In this document: positions 9,415-18,711 of the stretch, in pieces
Position numbering within the stretch: position 1 is the stretch's first letter
How the letters are laid out: the number at the start of each line of letters is the position of its first letter
Source: Lentzea sp. NBRC 105346
Lineage (GTDB): Bacteria; Actinomycetota; Actinomycetes; Mycobacteriales; Pseudonocardiaceae
Reading direction: 5' to 3'
NCBI RefSeq assembly: GCF_030269605.1
Contig: NZ_BSTQ01000007.1
Location: 297,523-361,522, forward strand
DNA length: 64,000 bases
The notes under the pieces: generated by a model
What the model was told of the DNA's origin: nothing
The model's database searches: none
Seen by the model: only the letters and a program-made list of their open reading frames with translations
Translations under genes and position numbers: made by a program

Positions 9415-10690
9415 CCCTCCGACGTGACGAAACGCACGTCCGGATGACCCTCGCGACGACTCCGGGTAGCAACAACCGGGTCGCGGGCCGCAAGAGACCG
9501 ACCACGTGGAGGAACTCCTCCTGCACGACCGGGTCGCTGTTCCCGGCCAGCACGAGCCGGTCGACGTAGGCCGCCATCAGCCGGTGGCGCCTGCGCAACG
9601 AAAGCCCCTCGGTCCCTGGGAACCGCGCGTCCGCGTGCGTCGCCATGTCCCAGGGGACGTTCGTCAGCGCTCCCAGCCGGGCCTGGAAGTCACCCAGTTC
9701 ACCCGCGCGCAGGCACTCGCCGAGCAGGTCGGAACCGAGCAGGCCCATCGTCATGCCCTGGCCGTAGACCGGGTTGAAGCTGCACAGCGCGTCGCCGAGG
9801 ACCACGAACCCGCGGACCGGACGACGTTCGAAGTACCGCCTGCGGTTGCTGGTCGCTCGCGTACCGACCACGCCGGTCAACGGCTGCGCGGCCGCCACCG
9901 CCTCGGCGATGTCCGGCGCGACGAGTCCCTTCGCGAACCGCGTGAAGCCCTCCTCGTCGGTGGGCGGCCGGTCGTCGCCGAGACCGCACAGCGTGAGCTG
10001 CCAGCGCCCGCCCTCGATCGGGCACAAGAGGCCACCTCGCGTTTGCCCGGCACCGAGTTGGACGTACAGCACCCGCCAGTCGGCGGAATGCGAATCGGGA
10101 ATCCGGTAAACCCGAGTGGCATATCCGAGGTGGGCATCCACCACCTTTTCCTCGGGCGGAACGATCCCCAGTCCGGACAGCCGGCGCGGCGCCGTGGAAG
10201 CGCGACCACTCGCATCCACAACGAGATCCGCCCGCAATTCCCGGTCCCCGATGCGCACTCCGGTGACGCGATCGGACGCACCGAGGAGCCCGTCGACCCG
10301 GCCCCGCACCACGGGGACGTTGTCGATCACCCGCTGCCGCACCACCCACTCGAACAGCCCACGGGTCATGCTCAACGTCCGCACCTGTGACGGAAACCGT
10401 GTGCTCCAGCCGAAAGCGTTGCGGATCGCGACGTCAGCGCCCATGTCCACGTCGACCGCGCCGAGGCCGCGCAACTCTTCGGCGACGCCGGGCAGCAACC
10501 GTTCGGCGATCTGCAGCCCGCGGGTCAACAGGCCGTGCACATGCGCGGCCTGTGGTACACCCGTTCGAGGAACCGGGCTTTGCGAAAAGTCGTCACGTTC
10601 AACGAGTACGACCTCGTCGAAGTGGTCTCGCAACACGCGAACCGCGAACAAACCGGCGATTCCGCCACCCACAACAATCGCGGTACCCAT
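9395..10690 (-). CDS. FAD-dependent oxidoreductase (group A monooxygenase/halogenase-like)
   Basis: 431 residues. N-terminal dinucleotide motif 'VVGGGIAGLFAVRVLRDHFDEVVLVERD' (GxGxxG at residues 8-13, acidic end of strand 2), a middle 'GVRIGDRELRADLVVDASGR' (second FAD contact with the DG-like motif) and 'RGFVVLGDALCSFNPVYGQGMTMG' (the GD motif that binds the flavin ribityl/pyrophosphate). This layout matches PHBH-fold monooxygenases and geranylgeranyl-reductase/halogenase-like proteins with 'P-x-x-G-Q-G-M'. No tryptophan-halogenase WxWxIP motif is present. Substrate unknown. Monocistronic, divergent from the large regulator at 10784 and closed by a strong hairpin. Confidence 0.8.
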   Translation of the reverse strand: MGTAIVVGGGIAGLFAVRVLRDHFDEVVLVERDDFSQSPVPRTGVPQAAHVHGLLTRGLQIAERLLPGVAEELRGLGAVDVDMGADVAIRNAFGWSTRFPSQVRTLSMTRGLFEWVVRQRVIDNVPVVRGRVDGLLGASDRVTGVRIGDRELRADLVVDASGRASTAPRRLSGLGIVPPEEKVVDAHLGYATRVYRIPDSHSADWRVLYVQLGAGQTRGGLLCPIEGGRWQLTLCGLGDDRPPTDEEGFTRFAKGLVAPDIAEAVAAAQPLTGVVGTRATSNRRRYFERRPVRGFVVLGDALCSFNPVYGQGMTMGLLGSDLLGECLRAGELGDFQARLGALTNVPWDMATHADARFPGTEGLSLRRRHRLMAAYVDRLVLAGNSDPVVQEEFLHVVGLLRPATRLLLPGVVARVIRTCVSSRRRGADGGD

Positions 10691-10783
10691 GCGGCGAATG
10701 CTGTGAGGATTCGGAATCGGGGGTCAACGGGAAATGAGCGCAACGTTACGTTTTGAAAGACGGGTTTCCGCTAGCCTCACCAC

Positions 10784-13039
10784 GTGGCATGTCCTGTCTG
10801 CGGTGCACCTCTGCCCTGGACGGCACCTCGCCCCGGTAGGCGCGCGCGTTACTGCTCCGCCGCGTGTAAGCAGCGCGCCTACCGATCGCGCCGGGACACG
10901 ACCTCGGCGGTGGGCAACCTCGTTCGCCGCACCGACAGCTTCATCGGCCGCACCCGTGAGCGGAACGCGCTCACGAGACTGGTCCGCAGCCACCGGCTGG
11001 TGACCGTCACCGGGCCGCCCGGTGTCGGCAAGACGAGGCTCGCGATCGAGGTCGCCGGGGCGCTGAACCGCGTCGGCGGCGTGTGGTTCATCGACCTCAC
11101 CGCCGTGCTCGACCCCACCCAGGTGGATCAGGCCGTGGCGGGTGCGATGGGTGTGGAGTCGCGGGACAGTTCCGCGCGCGAGGCGCTGGCCGGGCACCTG
11201 GCGTCGCTGCAGGCGCTGCTGGTGCTGGACAACTGCGAGCACGTGATCGACAGCTGCGCGGACCTCCTGGCGTGGCTGCTGCCGCGCTGCCCGTCGATCC
11301 GTGTGGTCACGACCAGCCGGGAGGCGCTGCGGATCGCCGGCGAGCACGTCTACACGCTCGGCCCACTCGACGATCTCGACGACGCCCTGCGGCTCTTCGC
11401 GGACCGGGCGGCGGCCGCGGACAGCGAGTTCGTGCTCACCCCGGCGGTCAGTGACCTGTGCCGCAGGCTGGACGGGCTGCCGCTGGCGATCGAGCTGGCC
11501 GCGCGGCGCGTGCAGGTGCTGCACCTGACCGGGCTCGCCGACCTGTTGCGCGAGGGCGATCCGTCCGGATCCCATCCGAGCCTGGAGGCCGCGATCAGGT
11601 GGAGCTACCAGCTGCTCGCTCCGGACGAGCAGGTCGCGTTGCGCAGGCTCTCGGTGCTCGCGGGCCGGTTCGGCGTCGAGGAGGCGGCCGCCGCATGCGA
11701 TGTGGCCGACGTGGTCGAACCGCTGGTGAGCCTGACGAACAAGTCGCTCGTGGCCGTCGACGACGGGAAGTTCCGGCTGCTCGAGGCGATCCGGATGTTC
11801 GGGCAGGCGCGGCTGCGAGAACACGGCGAGACCGACACGACGTTCGCCCGGCTCGTCGACCACTTCGCGCGCGAGGTGGAGCCGCAGTCGGTCCGTGCCT
11901 ACCCGGACATGGCGACGCTGCGGTCGTGGTGCGAGCGAGCGAGCACGCTCGCCGCCGTCACGGACTGGGCCACCCGCAACAACGACCCGCGTGCGGCCAT
12001 GCTGACCTGGAGTCTCGCCGTGACCTGGGTGCTGATGGGGCACGTCGTGGAGACGCGGGCACTCGTGCTCTCCGGACTGAAGCGGGACGCGTCACCGCAG
12101 TACCGGGCACCGCTGCTCTCCGTCCTGGCGATCCTCGACGACTGGGCCGGGCAGCGCGACCGAGCGCGGGAAACCCTGTGGCAGGTGGCGCGGATCGAGG
12201 AGGCCCTCGGCCGGCCGGGCAGGCTGGCTCGCGCCCACTGCGGGCTCGGCGTGGCGTACGAACGGATGGACGATCTCGACCGCGCCCGGCAACACCATCT
12301 GGCGGCGCTGGCGTTGGTCCGGCAGATCGACGAACAGCCCGCCGTGGCCCACACGCTCTACCAACTCGGCCACATCGCGTACCTCCAGGGTGATCTCGAC
12401 ACGGCGGCGGCCGAACTGGAGGAGGCGTGCCGGATCCTCGACACGCACGAGATGACGCCGTTGCAGGTGGCCGCGCTGTGGCACGGGCTCGGTGAGGTCG
12501 AGCTGGCCCGCGGCGACATCGACACCGCGCAGCGGTATTTCGCCGAGACCATCCGCGCGGCCCCCAACGTGCCGGTCCAGCTGGTGCACGGGCTGCAGGG
12601 CCTCGCGGCCGCGGCCGTCATGAGCGGTCAGCCGGAGCGCGCGCTGAAGCTCGCCGAGGCGGCACTGGTCGTCCAGCGGGATCTCGGCACGCCGGAACGG
12701 CAGTGGCAGCGCAGCATCGACGCGACGATCGCCCATGCGAGCGCGAAGGTCAGCAGCGGCCGGATCCAGACCATCCGCACGGCGGCGCGGCGGATGTCGG
12801 TGGCGCAGATCATCGACTACGCGCTCGACGGTGTTCAGGAGGCGACCTCACCCTTGTCCCTGCGCCAGCTGGAGATCTGCCGTTCTGTCGCAAATGGACA
12901 GACGGATCGGCAGATCGCGAACGACTTCGGCGTGTCCACCCGCACGGTCAGCACGTACCTGGAACAGATCCGCGAACAGCTCGGCGTGCACTCACGGGCC
13001 GAGATCGCGGCGTGGATCGCGCAGCAGGACGCCCGGTGA
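10784..13039 (+). CDS. Large ATPase regulator with N-terminal zinc finger and C-terminal LuxR helix-turn-helix
   Basis: 751 residues. Residues 1-36 hold a four-cysteine zinc-finger-like segment ('ACPVCGAPL' then 'YCSAACKQRAYRSRRD'). Next comes an NB-ARC/STAND ATPase: 'FIGRTRERNALTRLV', Walker A 'GPPGVGKTRLAIEVAG' (about 77-92), Walker B-like 'ALLVLDNCEHVI', sensor 'VVTTSREAL', 'GLPLAIELAARRV'. The middle carries TPR-like repeats and the end (about 685-745) is a GerE/LuxR DNA-binding domain ('SLRQLEICRSVANGQTDRQIANDFGVSTRTVSTYLEQIREQLGV'). Start is GTG 10784. Directly followed by a paralogue with a GTGA overlap. Target genes are unknown. Confidence 0.88.
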   Translation: MACPVCGAPLPWTAPRPGRRARYCSAACKQRAYRSRRDTTSAVGNLVRRTDSFIGRTRERNALTRLVRSHRLVTVTGPPGVGKTRLAIEVAGALNRVGGVWFIDLTAVLDPTQVDQAVAGAMGVESRDSSAREALAGHLASLQALLVLDNCEHVIDSCADLLAWLLPRCPSIRVVTTSREALRIAGEHVYTLGPLDDLDDALRLFADRAAAADSEFVLTPAVSDLCRRLDGLPLAIELAARRVQVLHLTGLADLLREGDPSGSHPSLEAAIRWSYQLLAPDEQVALRRLSVLAGRFGVEEAAAACDVADVVEPLVSLTNKSLVAVDDGKFRLLEAIRMFGQARLREHGETDTTFARLVDHFAREVEPQSVRAYPDMATLRSWCERASTLAAVTDWATRNNDPRAAMLTWSLAVTWVLMGHVVETRALVLSGLKRDASPQYRAPLLSVLAILDDWAGQRDRARETLWQVARIEEALGRPGRLARAHCGLGVAYERMDDLDRARQHHLAALALVRQIDEQPAVAHTLYQLGHIAYLQGDLDTAAAELEEACRILDTHEMTPLQVAALWHGLGEVELARGDIDTAQRYFAETIRAAPNVPVQLVHGLQGLAAAAVMSGQPERALKLAEAALVVQRDLGTPERQWQRSIDATIAHASAKVSSGRIQTIRTAARRMSVAQIIDYALDGVQEATSPLSLRQLEICRSVANGQTDRQIANDFGVSTRTVSTYLEQIREQLGVHSRAEIAAWIAQQDAR

Positions 13040-15162
13040 CCGGAAATCTCGTACCGCGGCTGGACAGCTTCGTCGGGCGCGACACCGAACGTACCCAGCT
13101 CGCCGCCTCGGTGAGCACACATCGGCTGGTGACCGTGGTCGGTCCGGTGGGCGTCGGCAAGACCCGCCTCGCGGTCGAGGTCGCCGCCAGGCTCAAGGTT
13201 CCCGACGGCGTCTGGTTCGTCGACCTCGTCGCGGTGCGCGACCCGGCACAGGTGGACCAGGCCGTGGCGTCGGCCGTGGGAACGAAGGCGCACGAGGACG
13301 GGGCGCGGGCCGCGCTCGCGGAGCACCTGCGGGACCGTGAAGTCCTGCTGCTGCTGGACAACTGCGAACACGTCATCGGCAGCTGCGCGGGTCTCGTGAC
13401 GTGGCTGCTGGACCACTGCCCTGGGGTGCGGGTGCTCGCGACGAGCCGCGAGGTACTGGCGCTGCCGGAAGAACGGTGCCTCGCACTGGCGCCGCTGCCG
13501 GTGCGGTCCGACGCGGTGAAGCTGTTCGAGGATCGCGCGACCGCGGTCGACCACGAGTTCACCGTCACCGACGCCGTGGTCGAGCTGTGCCGGGACCTGG
13601 ACGGCCTGCCGCTCGCGATCGAGCTGGCGGCGCGCCGGGTGCGGTACCTGCCCACCGCGGACCTGGCGACGCTGTTGCGCACCGGAGACCGCGTCTCGGA
13701 CCGGCATCGCAGCCTCGACGCGGCCATCGCGTGGAGCTACGACCTGCTGTCCCCGCGCGAGCAGCTGGCCTTGCGCAGGCTGTCGGCGCTCGCGGGCCCG
13801 TTCGACGGGTCGCTGGCCACCGCGACGTGCGGCATCGGCGAGCTGCGGCACATCCTCGCCGGCCTGGCCGCCAAGTCCCTCGTGATCGTGGAGAACGACC
13901 GGTTCCGCCTGCTGGAGGCGATCCGGCTGTTCGGCCAGGAGCGCATGTGGGACCTGGGTGAGGCCGAGGAGACCTACGAACGCGTCGTCACGTGGTTCGC
14001 CGAACTGCTGGAGTCGCAACTCACCCGCTACCAGCTCGACCCCGCCGTCATCCGCGCGCTGCACGACCAACGCGACTCGCTCGCCGCCGTCGCGTCGTGG
14101 GCCGTGACGGATCGGCGCAGACCGTTGTTGCTGTGGGGCCTGACCCTCACGTGGGCTCGGCATGGTCACCTCACGGAGGGCGCGACCCTGCTGCGCGACG
14201 CGCTGGCCGAGCACCCGCCGCCCGAGTACGAGAGCCCGCTGCTGACGACGCTGGCCTCCATCGAGGAGTGGCGGCACAACACCGGTGAGGCCGTGGCGCT
14301 CGGGCTGCGGGCCGTCGAGATCGAGGAGTCACTCGGCCGGCTCGGCCGGCTGGCCCGCGCGCACGGCGGTATCGGCACGGCACTGGAGGCGGCCGATGCC
14401 CTCGACGGCGCCCGGCGGCACCAGCTGCGGGCGTTGGAACTGCTGCGCGAGTGCGACGATCCGACCGGCGTCGGCATCGTGCAGTTCAACCTGGCGTGCC
14501 TCGCACTGCGCACGGGAGATCTCGACGCCGCCGAGGAGGCGCTCGCCGAGGCCCGCGCGCTGATGACGAGCCACGGCAACACCCCGACCTTCCTCGCGGC
14601 GCTGTGGCAGGCACACGGTGAGCTCGCGGCCGCGCGCGGCACGTTCGACGTGGCAGCCGAGTACTTCGCGAAGTCGCTGCGCACCCAGCCCGATCTGCCC
14701 CGCCAGGTCGTCTACGGACTCGGCGGCCTGGCGCTGGTCGCGATCGCCGTCGGGGAGTTCGAACACGGCCTGCGCCTCGCCGAGAGCGCCAGCACCCTGC
14801 AGGGCGACCTGCCCGTGCTGCGCTACTGGCAGTGCCGGATCGACCAGGCCGTCATGGTCGCGATGGCGAACCTGCCCGCCGACCGGGCCAAGGCGGCACG
14901 CGCGGAAGGCCGGGCGATGTCGCTCACCGAGGCCGTCGGCTACGCCCTCGACGGCGTGCGCACCGACCGGTCCCCGTTGTCACCGCGGCAGCTGGAGATC
15001 TGCCGGTCCGTCGCGAAAGGACGGACAGACCGGCAGATCGCCCGTGAGCTCGGGGTGTCGGTCCGCACGACCAACGCCTACCTGGAGGAGATCCGCGCGA
15101 AGCTGGGCGTCCGCAACCGGGCGGAGCTGGCCGCGTGGATCACGCGGCACGACCGTGCCTGA
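13036..15162 (+). CDS. Second large ATPase/LuxR regulator, tandem paralogue of the preceding gene
   Basis: 708 residues from GTG 13036 (overlaps the previous stop as GTGA). It shares the same order of parts and many identical stretches: 'RLDSFVGRDTERTQL', Walker A 'GPVGVGKTRLAVEVA', 'VLLLLDNCEHVIGSCAGL', 'GLPLAIELAARRV', TPR-like middle, and LuxR helix-turn-helix at the end ('SPRQLEICRSVAKGRTDRQIARELGVSVRTTNAYLEEI'). It lacks the N-terminal four-cysteine segment of its neighbour. An ORF continues upstream of 13036 inside the paralogue's frame, but the homology starts exactly at the overlapping GTG. Clearly a tandem duplication; the two may act together. Confidence 0.88.
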   Translation: MTGNLVPRLDSFVGRDTERTQLAASVSTHRLVTVVGPVGVGKTRLAVEVAARLKVPDGVWFVDLVAVRDPAQVDQAVASAVGTKAHEDGARAALAEHLRDREVLLLLDNCEHVIGSCAGLVTWLLDHCPGVRVLATSREVLALPEERCLALAPLPVRSDAVKLFEDRATAVDHEFTVTDAVVELCRDLDGLPLAIELAARRVRYLPTADLATLLRTGDRVSDRHRSLDAAIAWSYDLLSPREQLALRRLSALAGPFDGSLATATCGIGELRHILAGLAAKSLVIVENDRFRLLEAIRLFGQERMWDLGEAEETYERVVTWFAELLESQLTRYQLDPAVIRALHDQRDSLAAVASWAVTDRRRPLLLWGLTLTWARHGHLTEGATLLRDALAEHPPPEYESPLLTTLASIEEWRHNTGEAVALGLRAVEIEESLGRLGRLARAHGGIGTALEAADALDGARRHQLRALELLRECDDPTGVGIVQFNLACLALRTGDLDAAEEALAEARALMTSHGNTPTFLAALWQAHGELAAARGTFDVAAEYFAKSLRTQPDLPRQVVYGLGGLALVAIAVGEFEHGLRLAESASTLQGDLPVLRYWQCRIDQAVMVAMANLPADRAKAARAEGRAMSLTEAVGYALDGVRTDRSPLSPRQLEICRSVAKGRTDRQIARELGVSVRTTNAYLEEIRAKLGVRNRAELAAWITRHDRA

Positions 15163-15163
15163 C

Positions 15164-15505
15164 TCAGGCCTTCCGGCAGCCGCTGAGATCCGTTTGGATC
15201 GTGTTGGTCTGCAGCGCGCCGATCGTGTGCTGCTTCGCCGTGCAGACGACCTCGTCGCCCGCCTTCACCTCGCCCCCGGAGATGTCCGCCGGCGACACGA
15301 TCTTCCCGGTGAACTCCTTGCGGTCCAGGGCGTCCTTCGGCATGTCGCCGACGAGGTCCAGCCACACCCGCTTCTCGACCGGGAAGTTCGGGTTCGGCCG
15401 GTAGTCCTCGACCTGATCCACCTTGAGCCGCACCTCCCCCTGCCAGTCCGAGGCGCAGCCCGTGAGCGCGAGGCACGACAACAGGACCACCGCGGTCTTG
15501 CGCAT
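15164..15505 (-). CDS. Small secreted lipoprotein of unknown function
   Basis: 113 residues. Lipoprotein signal with lipobox 'LTGC' (Cys near residue 17: 'MRKTAVVLLSCLALTGCAS'). The mature part is polar, with 'KVDQVEDYRPNPNFPVEKRVWLDL' and two further cysteines near the end ('VVCTAKQ' and 'LSGCRKA') that may form a disulphide. I recognise no family. The ATG overlaps the stop of the mycothiol-type enzyme by one base (TGATG), so the two are co-expressed. Confidence 0.75.
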   Translation of the reverse strand: MRKTAVVLLSCLALTGCASDWQGEVRLKVDQVEDYRPNPNFPVEKRVWLDLVGDMPKDALDRKEFTGKIVSPADISGGEVKAGDEVVCTAKQHTIGALQTNTIQTDLSGCRKA

Positions 15506-16260
15506 CAGTGGCCCCTCCCGACCTGCAGCAGACCGAGCAGCGCGGGGTCGCCGGACACGGAGTCCAGCGTCATCCGGTTCCACAGCCAGTAGTAGATCAG
15601 CGCGGCCTCACCGGTGATCAGCGCGTCGCCCTCCTCACCGGGGGCGGCGGCGCGCACCTCGGGCATCTCACCCGCGGTCAGCGAGAAGTGCCACGCCTCG
15701 GGAACGTCGGTGGGGCGCACGATCGCGGTGCCGGAGACCGTGTTCGGCACGTCGCCGTCGATCTTCGCCGCCACGACCGTGGTCAGCACCTCGTCGATGC
15801 CGTCGGCGGCCAGGTCCGGGCCGGTGGACACGAGCTGGCGCACGGTCGCCTGCGCGTCGAACCGGCGCAGCGTCATCTCGTGCGCGATCCGCCGGTGCCA
15901 CACCCACGCCAGGTCCGGCGCGGCGGGCGAGAAGGTCCACACCGGGCGGTTGCCCGGCACGGACGGCAGCAGCTCGTTGGCCTCGGTCAGCTGGACGTCC
16001 AGATATTCCAACGGAGTCAGGTCGCCCGGCGCGGGCGGCGGCCCGATCGGGTTGCGGCTGCCGGTGCGCAGGTAGGCGGTCGAGGTCTCCAGGAAGCGCG
16101 CGACGTGCAGCACGAGCTCACGCACCGTCCACCCCGGACGGGTCGGGACGTCGGCGGCGAGGTCGGCGTCACCGACGGCCTTGCGGAACATCTCGGCCTG
16201 CTCGGCGAACGCGGCCGTCCACCGTTGTGCCGTCCATCCTGTCTGCACCATGGGCGTCAT
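15505..16260 (-). CDS. Maleylpyruvate isomerase/mycothiol-dependent enzyme family protein (DinB-like fold)
   Basis: 251 residues. N-terminal four-helix DinB-like domain with 'RWTAAFAEQAEMFRKAVGDADLAADVPTRPGWTVRELVLHVARFLE' : the 'PGWTVRELVLHVA' motif supplies the metal-binding His of mycothiol-dependent isomerases. A second His cluster follows ('WHRRIAHEMTLRRFDAQ'). The C-terminal third ('ALITGEAALIYYWLWNRM') is the usual SCP2-like tail. It probably handles a mycothiol-linked substrate; the true reaction is unknown. A start at 16251 (internal Met4) is also possible. The open frame extends upstream across opposite-strand genes, but codon use and homology begin here. Confidence 0.85.
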   Translation of the reverse strand: MTPMVQTGWTAQRWTAAFAEQAEMFRKAVGDADLAADVPTRPGWTVRELVLHVARFLETSTAYLRTGSRNPIGPPPAPGDLTPLEYLDVQLTEANELLPSVPGNRPVWTFSPAAPDLAWVWHRRIAHEMTLRRFDAQATVRQLVSTGPDLAADGIDEVLTTVVAAKIDGDVPNTVSGTAIVRPTDVPEAWHFSLTAGEMPEVRAAAPGEEGDALITGEAALIYYWLWNRMTLDSVSGDPALLGLLQVGRGH

Positions 16261-16333
16261 CGTGCCGGAAACGACCAACGCGTGCGGGTGGAACCGGTCA
16301 TGATGCTCTTGCGTCGCATGTCCAGCGGACCAG

Positions 16334-16669
16334 ATGGGGGTGGCGATGTTCGGTGTGGAACCCGAGCTGCTGCGCAACGCGTCGAAGGAGTTCTCCAGTG
16401 GCTCGGACGCGGTGCGTGAGGCGGCCGAGATGATCTCGATGCTGCAGCTCGACGCGAGCGCGTTCGGCGAGGTCGACGCGGCGGCGGAGTTCGCGGACGC
16501 GTTGTCGAAGTTCGTCGCGACCCACTCCGACGACCTGCGCAAGGGCTCGGACTGGTTCACCGACGCGGCCGACGGCCTGATCTCCAACGCCGACACGTAC
16601 CTGCGCACCGACGAGGACGGCGGCATCAGCTTCCAGAACATCTTCAACGCGCTCGGCGGTGGCAAATGA
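16334..16669 (+). CDS. ESX-type small secreted-protein-like (EspC/DUF2580 family)
   Basis: 111 residues, all helical, with a WXG100-like layout: 'MFGVEPELLRNASKEFSSGSDAVREAAEMIS' forms the first helix and 'FADALSKFVATHSDDLRKGSDWFTDAADGLISNADTYLRTDE' the second. The sequence has no canonical WxG, which fits EspC-like (DUF2580) proteins. The start may be ATG 16334 or Met5 at 16346 (GGGG five bases before). It overlaps the following hydrolase gene by ATGA-type coupling (16666-16669), typical of small chaperone-like partners encoded next to a type VII effector. Confidence 0.75.
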   Translation: MGVAMFGVEPELLRNASKEFSSGSDAVREAAEMISMLQLDASAFGEVDAAAEFADALSKFVATHSDDLRKGSDWFTDAADGLISNADTYLRTDEDGGISFQNIFNALGGGK

Positions 16670-18711
16670 GCATCGCGGACCCCGAGGTTCTCTACGCCCG
16701 CCTCGCCGCTGGTGACGCGGGCCGCATCGCCTCCGCCGCCGACCCGATCACCGGAGCGATCAGCGCGGTCGGCCGTGCCGGCGAGTCGGTGGTCAAGGGC
16801 GCCCAGACCGCCGTCAGCAGCTGGACCGGCGACGCCGCCACGAAGTTCGGCGCGCGCGGCGAGCTGTCCGCGACCGCCGCCCGTGCCGCGGGCGAACGGC
16901 TGGGCGCGGGCGTCGACATCCTGCAGGCCGCTTCCCGTGCGTACGGCCAGATGCGCTCGGCCGCCGACAACGCGATCGACGTGTGGCGCAGCCGTCCGCC
17001 GGGCCTCGACGAGGACCAGACCCGCCAGCTCGCGACGCAGGTCAACGACTCGCTGACCAAGGTCAAGACCAGCTACGAGGGCGTGCTGCGGTCGTACGCG
17101 GGCGCCCTGGGCAAGATCACGCCGGGCTTCGGCGACACCGCGATGTCCGACTGCGGCTGGGGCCGTGCGGCCGAGCGCGGTGGTTCGCTGCCGCCCGTGC
17201 CGCCGCCGGGTACGGATCCGAAGGCCGTCGCGGACTGGTGGAAGTCCCTCACGCCCGAGCAGCAGGCGGAGCTGCAGCGCACCAAATACCAGGAGCTGGG
17301 TCAGCTCCGCGGGCTGCCCGCCAAGGTGCTCGACGAGGCGAACCGGGCGCGCATCACCGAGGACAAGGACCGCTTCGCAAAGCAGAGCGCCGACCTCAAG
17401 AACCAGATCGCGGAGCGCGCGAAGGAACTCGGCGTCGACCCGAACACCGAGGACGGCCGCAACAAGCTGATGAACGACCCGAAGGGGTCGGAGCTCATCG
17501 CGCAGCAGGCCGAGGCCCAGCGTCGCGCCACGAACGCCGCGAACGCCGCGCACGAGGTCGAGAACGCCGACAAGCTGGCGAAGAATCCCGCGGGCAAGCA
17601 GGCGTTCATCCTGTACTACAGCCCGGACGGTCCAGGTGCCAAGGAAGGCGCGATGGCCGTCGCGTACGGCAACCCGGACGACGCGAAGAACCTGGCCGTG
17701 TGCGTGCCGGGCACGACATCGCGACTGGGCGAGAGCGGTTTCGCGCAGAACCAGGCGGCCGAGCTGAGTGGTGCGATGGGCGCCGAGGGCGTCGCGATCC
17801 AGTGGCTGGGCTACGACGCGCCGGAGTTCTCCCTGGGCCAGGTCAACGACCCGGCACAGGCCAAGGAAGGCGCGGCGATCCTGGCGCAGGACGTGAACGG
17901 CTACAAGGCGGCGAACACGAAGGACGCGCACGTCACGGTCATCGGCCACAGCTACGGCAGCACGGTCGTCGGCTACGCCGCCAAGGACCACGGGCTGGCC
18001 GCCGACGACATCGCGTTCGTCGGCTCGCCGGGCGTCGGAGCGTCCAGTGTGGACCAGCTGTCGGCGGGCCGCGGCCACGTGTACGTGGGTGCGACCGAAC
18101 ACGACCCGGTCGTGCAGGGCACGAGCGGCGACTGGTTCACCGAGGACGGCTCCTCGACCGGTCCGTACGACTCGAAGTTCGGCGCCAAGACGTTCGGCAC
18201 CCCCGACGGCACGGGCATCGGCGGTGCGCACTCGCAGTACTACGCCCACGGCTCGGAGTCGCTGGACAACCTGGCGAAGATCGCGACCGGTCACGGCGAC
18301 CAGGTCACGTCGCAGCGTTGGCAGGACAGCCCGACGCCACGGGACGTGGTGCCGGGTTCGGACCTGCCGATCGCCGGTCCGGTGATCGACTGGGGCACCA
18401 ACACCGTCAAGGAGGTCGCCGACATCGGCGAGGACGTGTGGCACGGTGGCGGCCAGGTCGTCGACGACGTGTCGCACGGCGACTTCGGTGCCGCGGCGGG
18501 CCACGCGTGGGACACGACCAAGGAGGTCGCGAGCGACGTCGGTGACTGGGCCGTCGACACCGTCGGCAACGTCGGCGAGCTGGGCCGCGACGTCTACGAG
18601 GGCGGCAAGGCCGTCGTCGAGGGCGGCGTCGAGGTCGTCAAGGACGCCGGCGGTGCGATCGCGGACGGCGCGAAGTCCGTCTACGACAACACGATCGGGT
18701 CCTGGTTCTAG
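16666..18711 (+). CDS. Probable type VII secreted alpha/beta hydrolase (DUF1023-like) with WXG100-like N-terminus
   Basis: 681 residues. The N-terminal 160 residues are helical and carry 'SSWTGDAATKFGARG', resembling the WxG turn of secreted ESX proteins. A lysine/glutamate-rich helical linker follows (about 200-310). The hydrolase core (about 315-560) contains 'VCVPGTTSRLG' (oxyanion strand) and the nucleophile elbow 'VIGHSYGSTVVGYAAKD' with Ser429, then 'HDPVVQGTSGDWF' and 'GGAHSQYYAHGSESLDNLA', which could supply the acid and His. The last 120 residues are Gly/Val/Asp repeats such as 'VDDVSHGDFGAAAGHAWDTTKEV'. Likely a secreted lipase/esterase-like effector; substrate unknown. Confidence 0.8.
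   Translation: MSIADPEVLYARLAAGDAGRIASAADPITGAISAVGRAGESVVKGAQTAVSSWTGDAATKFGARGELSATAARAAGERLGAGVDILQAASRAYGQMRSAADNAIDVWRSRPPGLDEDQTRQLATQVNDSLTKVKTSYEGVLRSYAGALGKITPGFGDTAMSDCGWGRAAERGGSLPPVPPPGTDPKAVADWWKSLTPEQQAELQRTKYQELGQLRGLPAKVLDEANRARITEDKDRFAKQSADLKNQIAERAKELGVDPNTEDGRNKLMNDPKGSELIAQQAEAQRRATNAANAAHEVENADKLAKNPAGKQAFILYYSPDGPGAKEGAMAVAYGNPDDAKNLAVCVPGTTSRLGESGFAQNQAAELSGAMGAEGVAIQWLGYDAPEFSLGQVNDPAQAKEGAAILAQDVNGYKAANTKDAHVTVIGHSYGSTVVGYAAKDHGLAADDIAFVGSPGVGASSVDQLSAGRGHVYVGATEHDPVVQGTSGDWFTEDGSSTGPYDSKFGAKTFGTPDGTGIGGAHSQYYAHGSESLDNLAKIATGHGDQVTSQRWQDSPTPRDVVPGSDLPIAGPVIDWGTNTVKEVADIGEDVWHGGGQVVDDVSHGDFGAAAGHAWDTTKEVASDVGDWAVDTVGNVGELGRDVYEGGKAVVEGGVEVVKDAGGAIADGAKSVYDNTIGSWF

Noticed and set aside
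12703..13035. Longer form of the second LuxR/ATPase regulator (819 residues)
   Set aside because: The extra N-terminus is an out-of-frame reading of the first paralogue's helix-turn-helix region; homology between the paralogues begins at GTG 13036.
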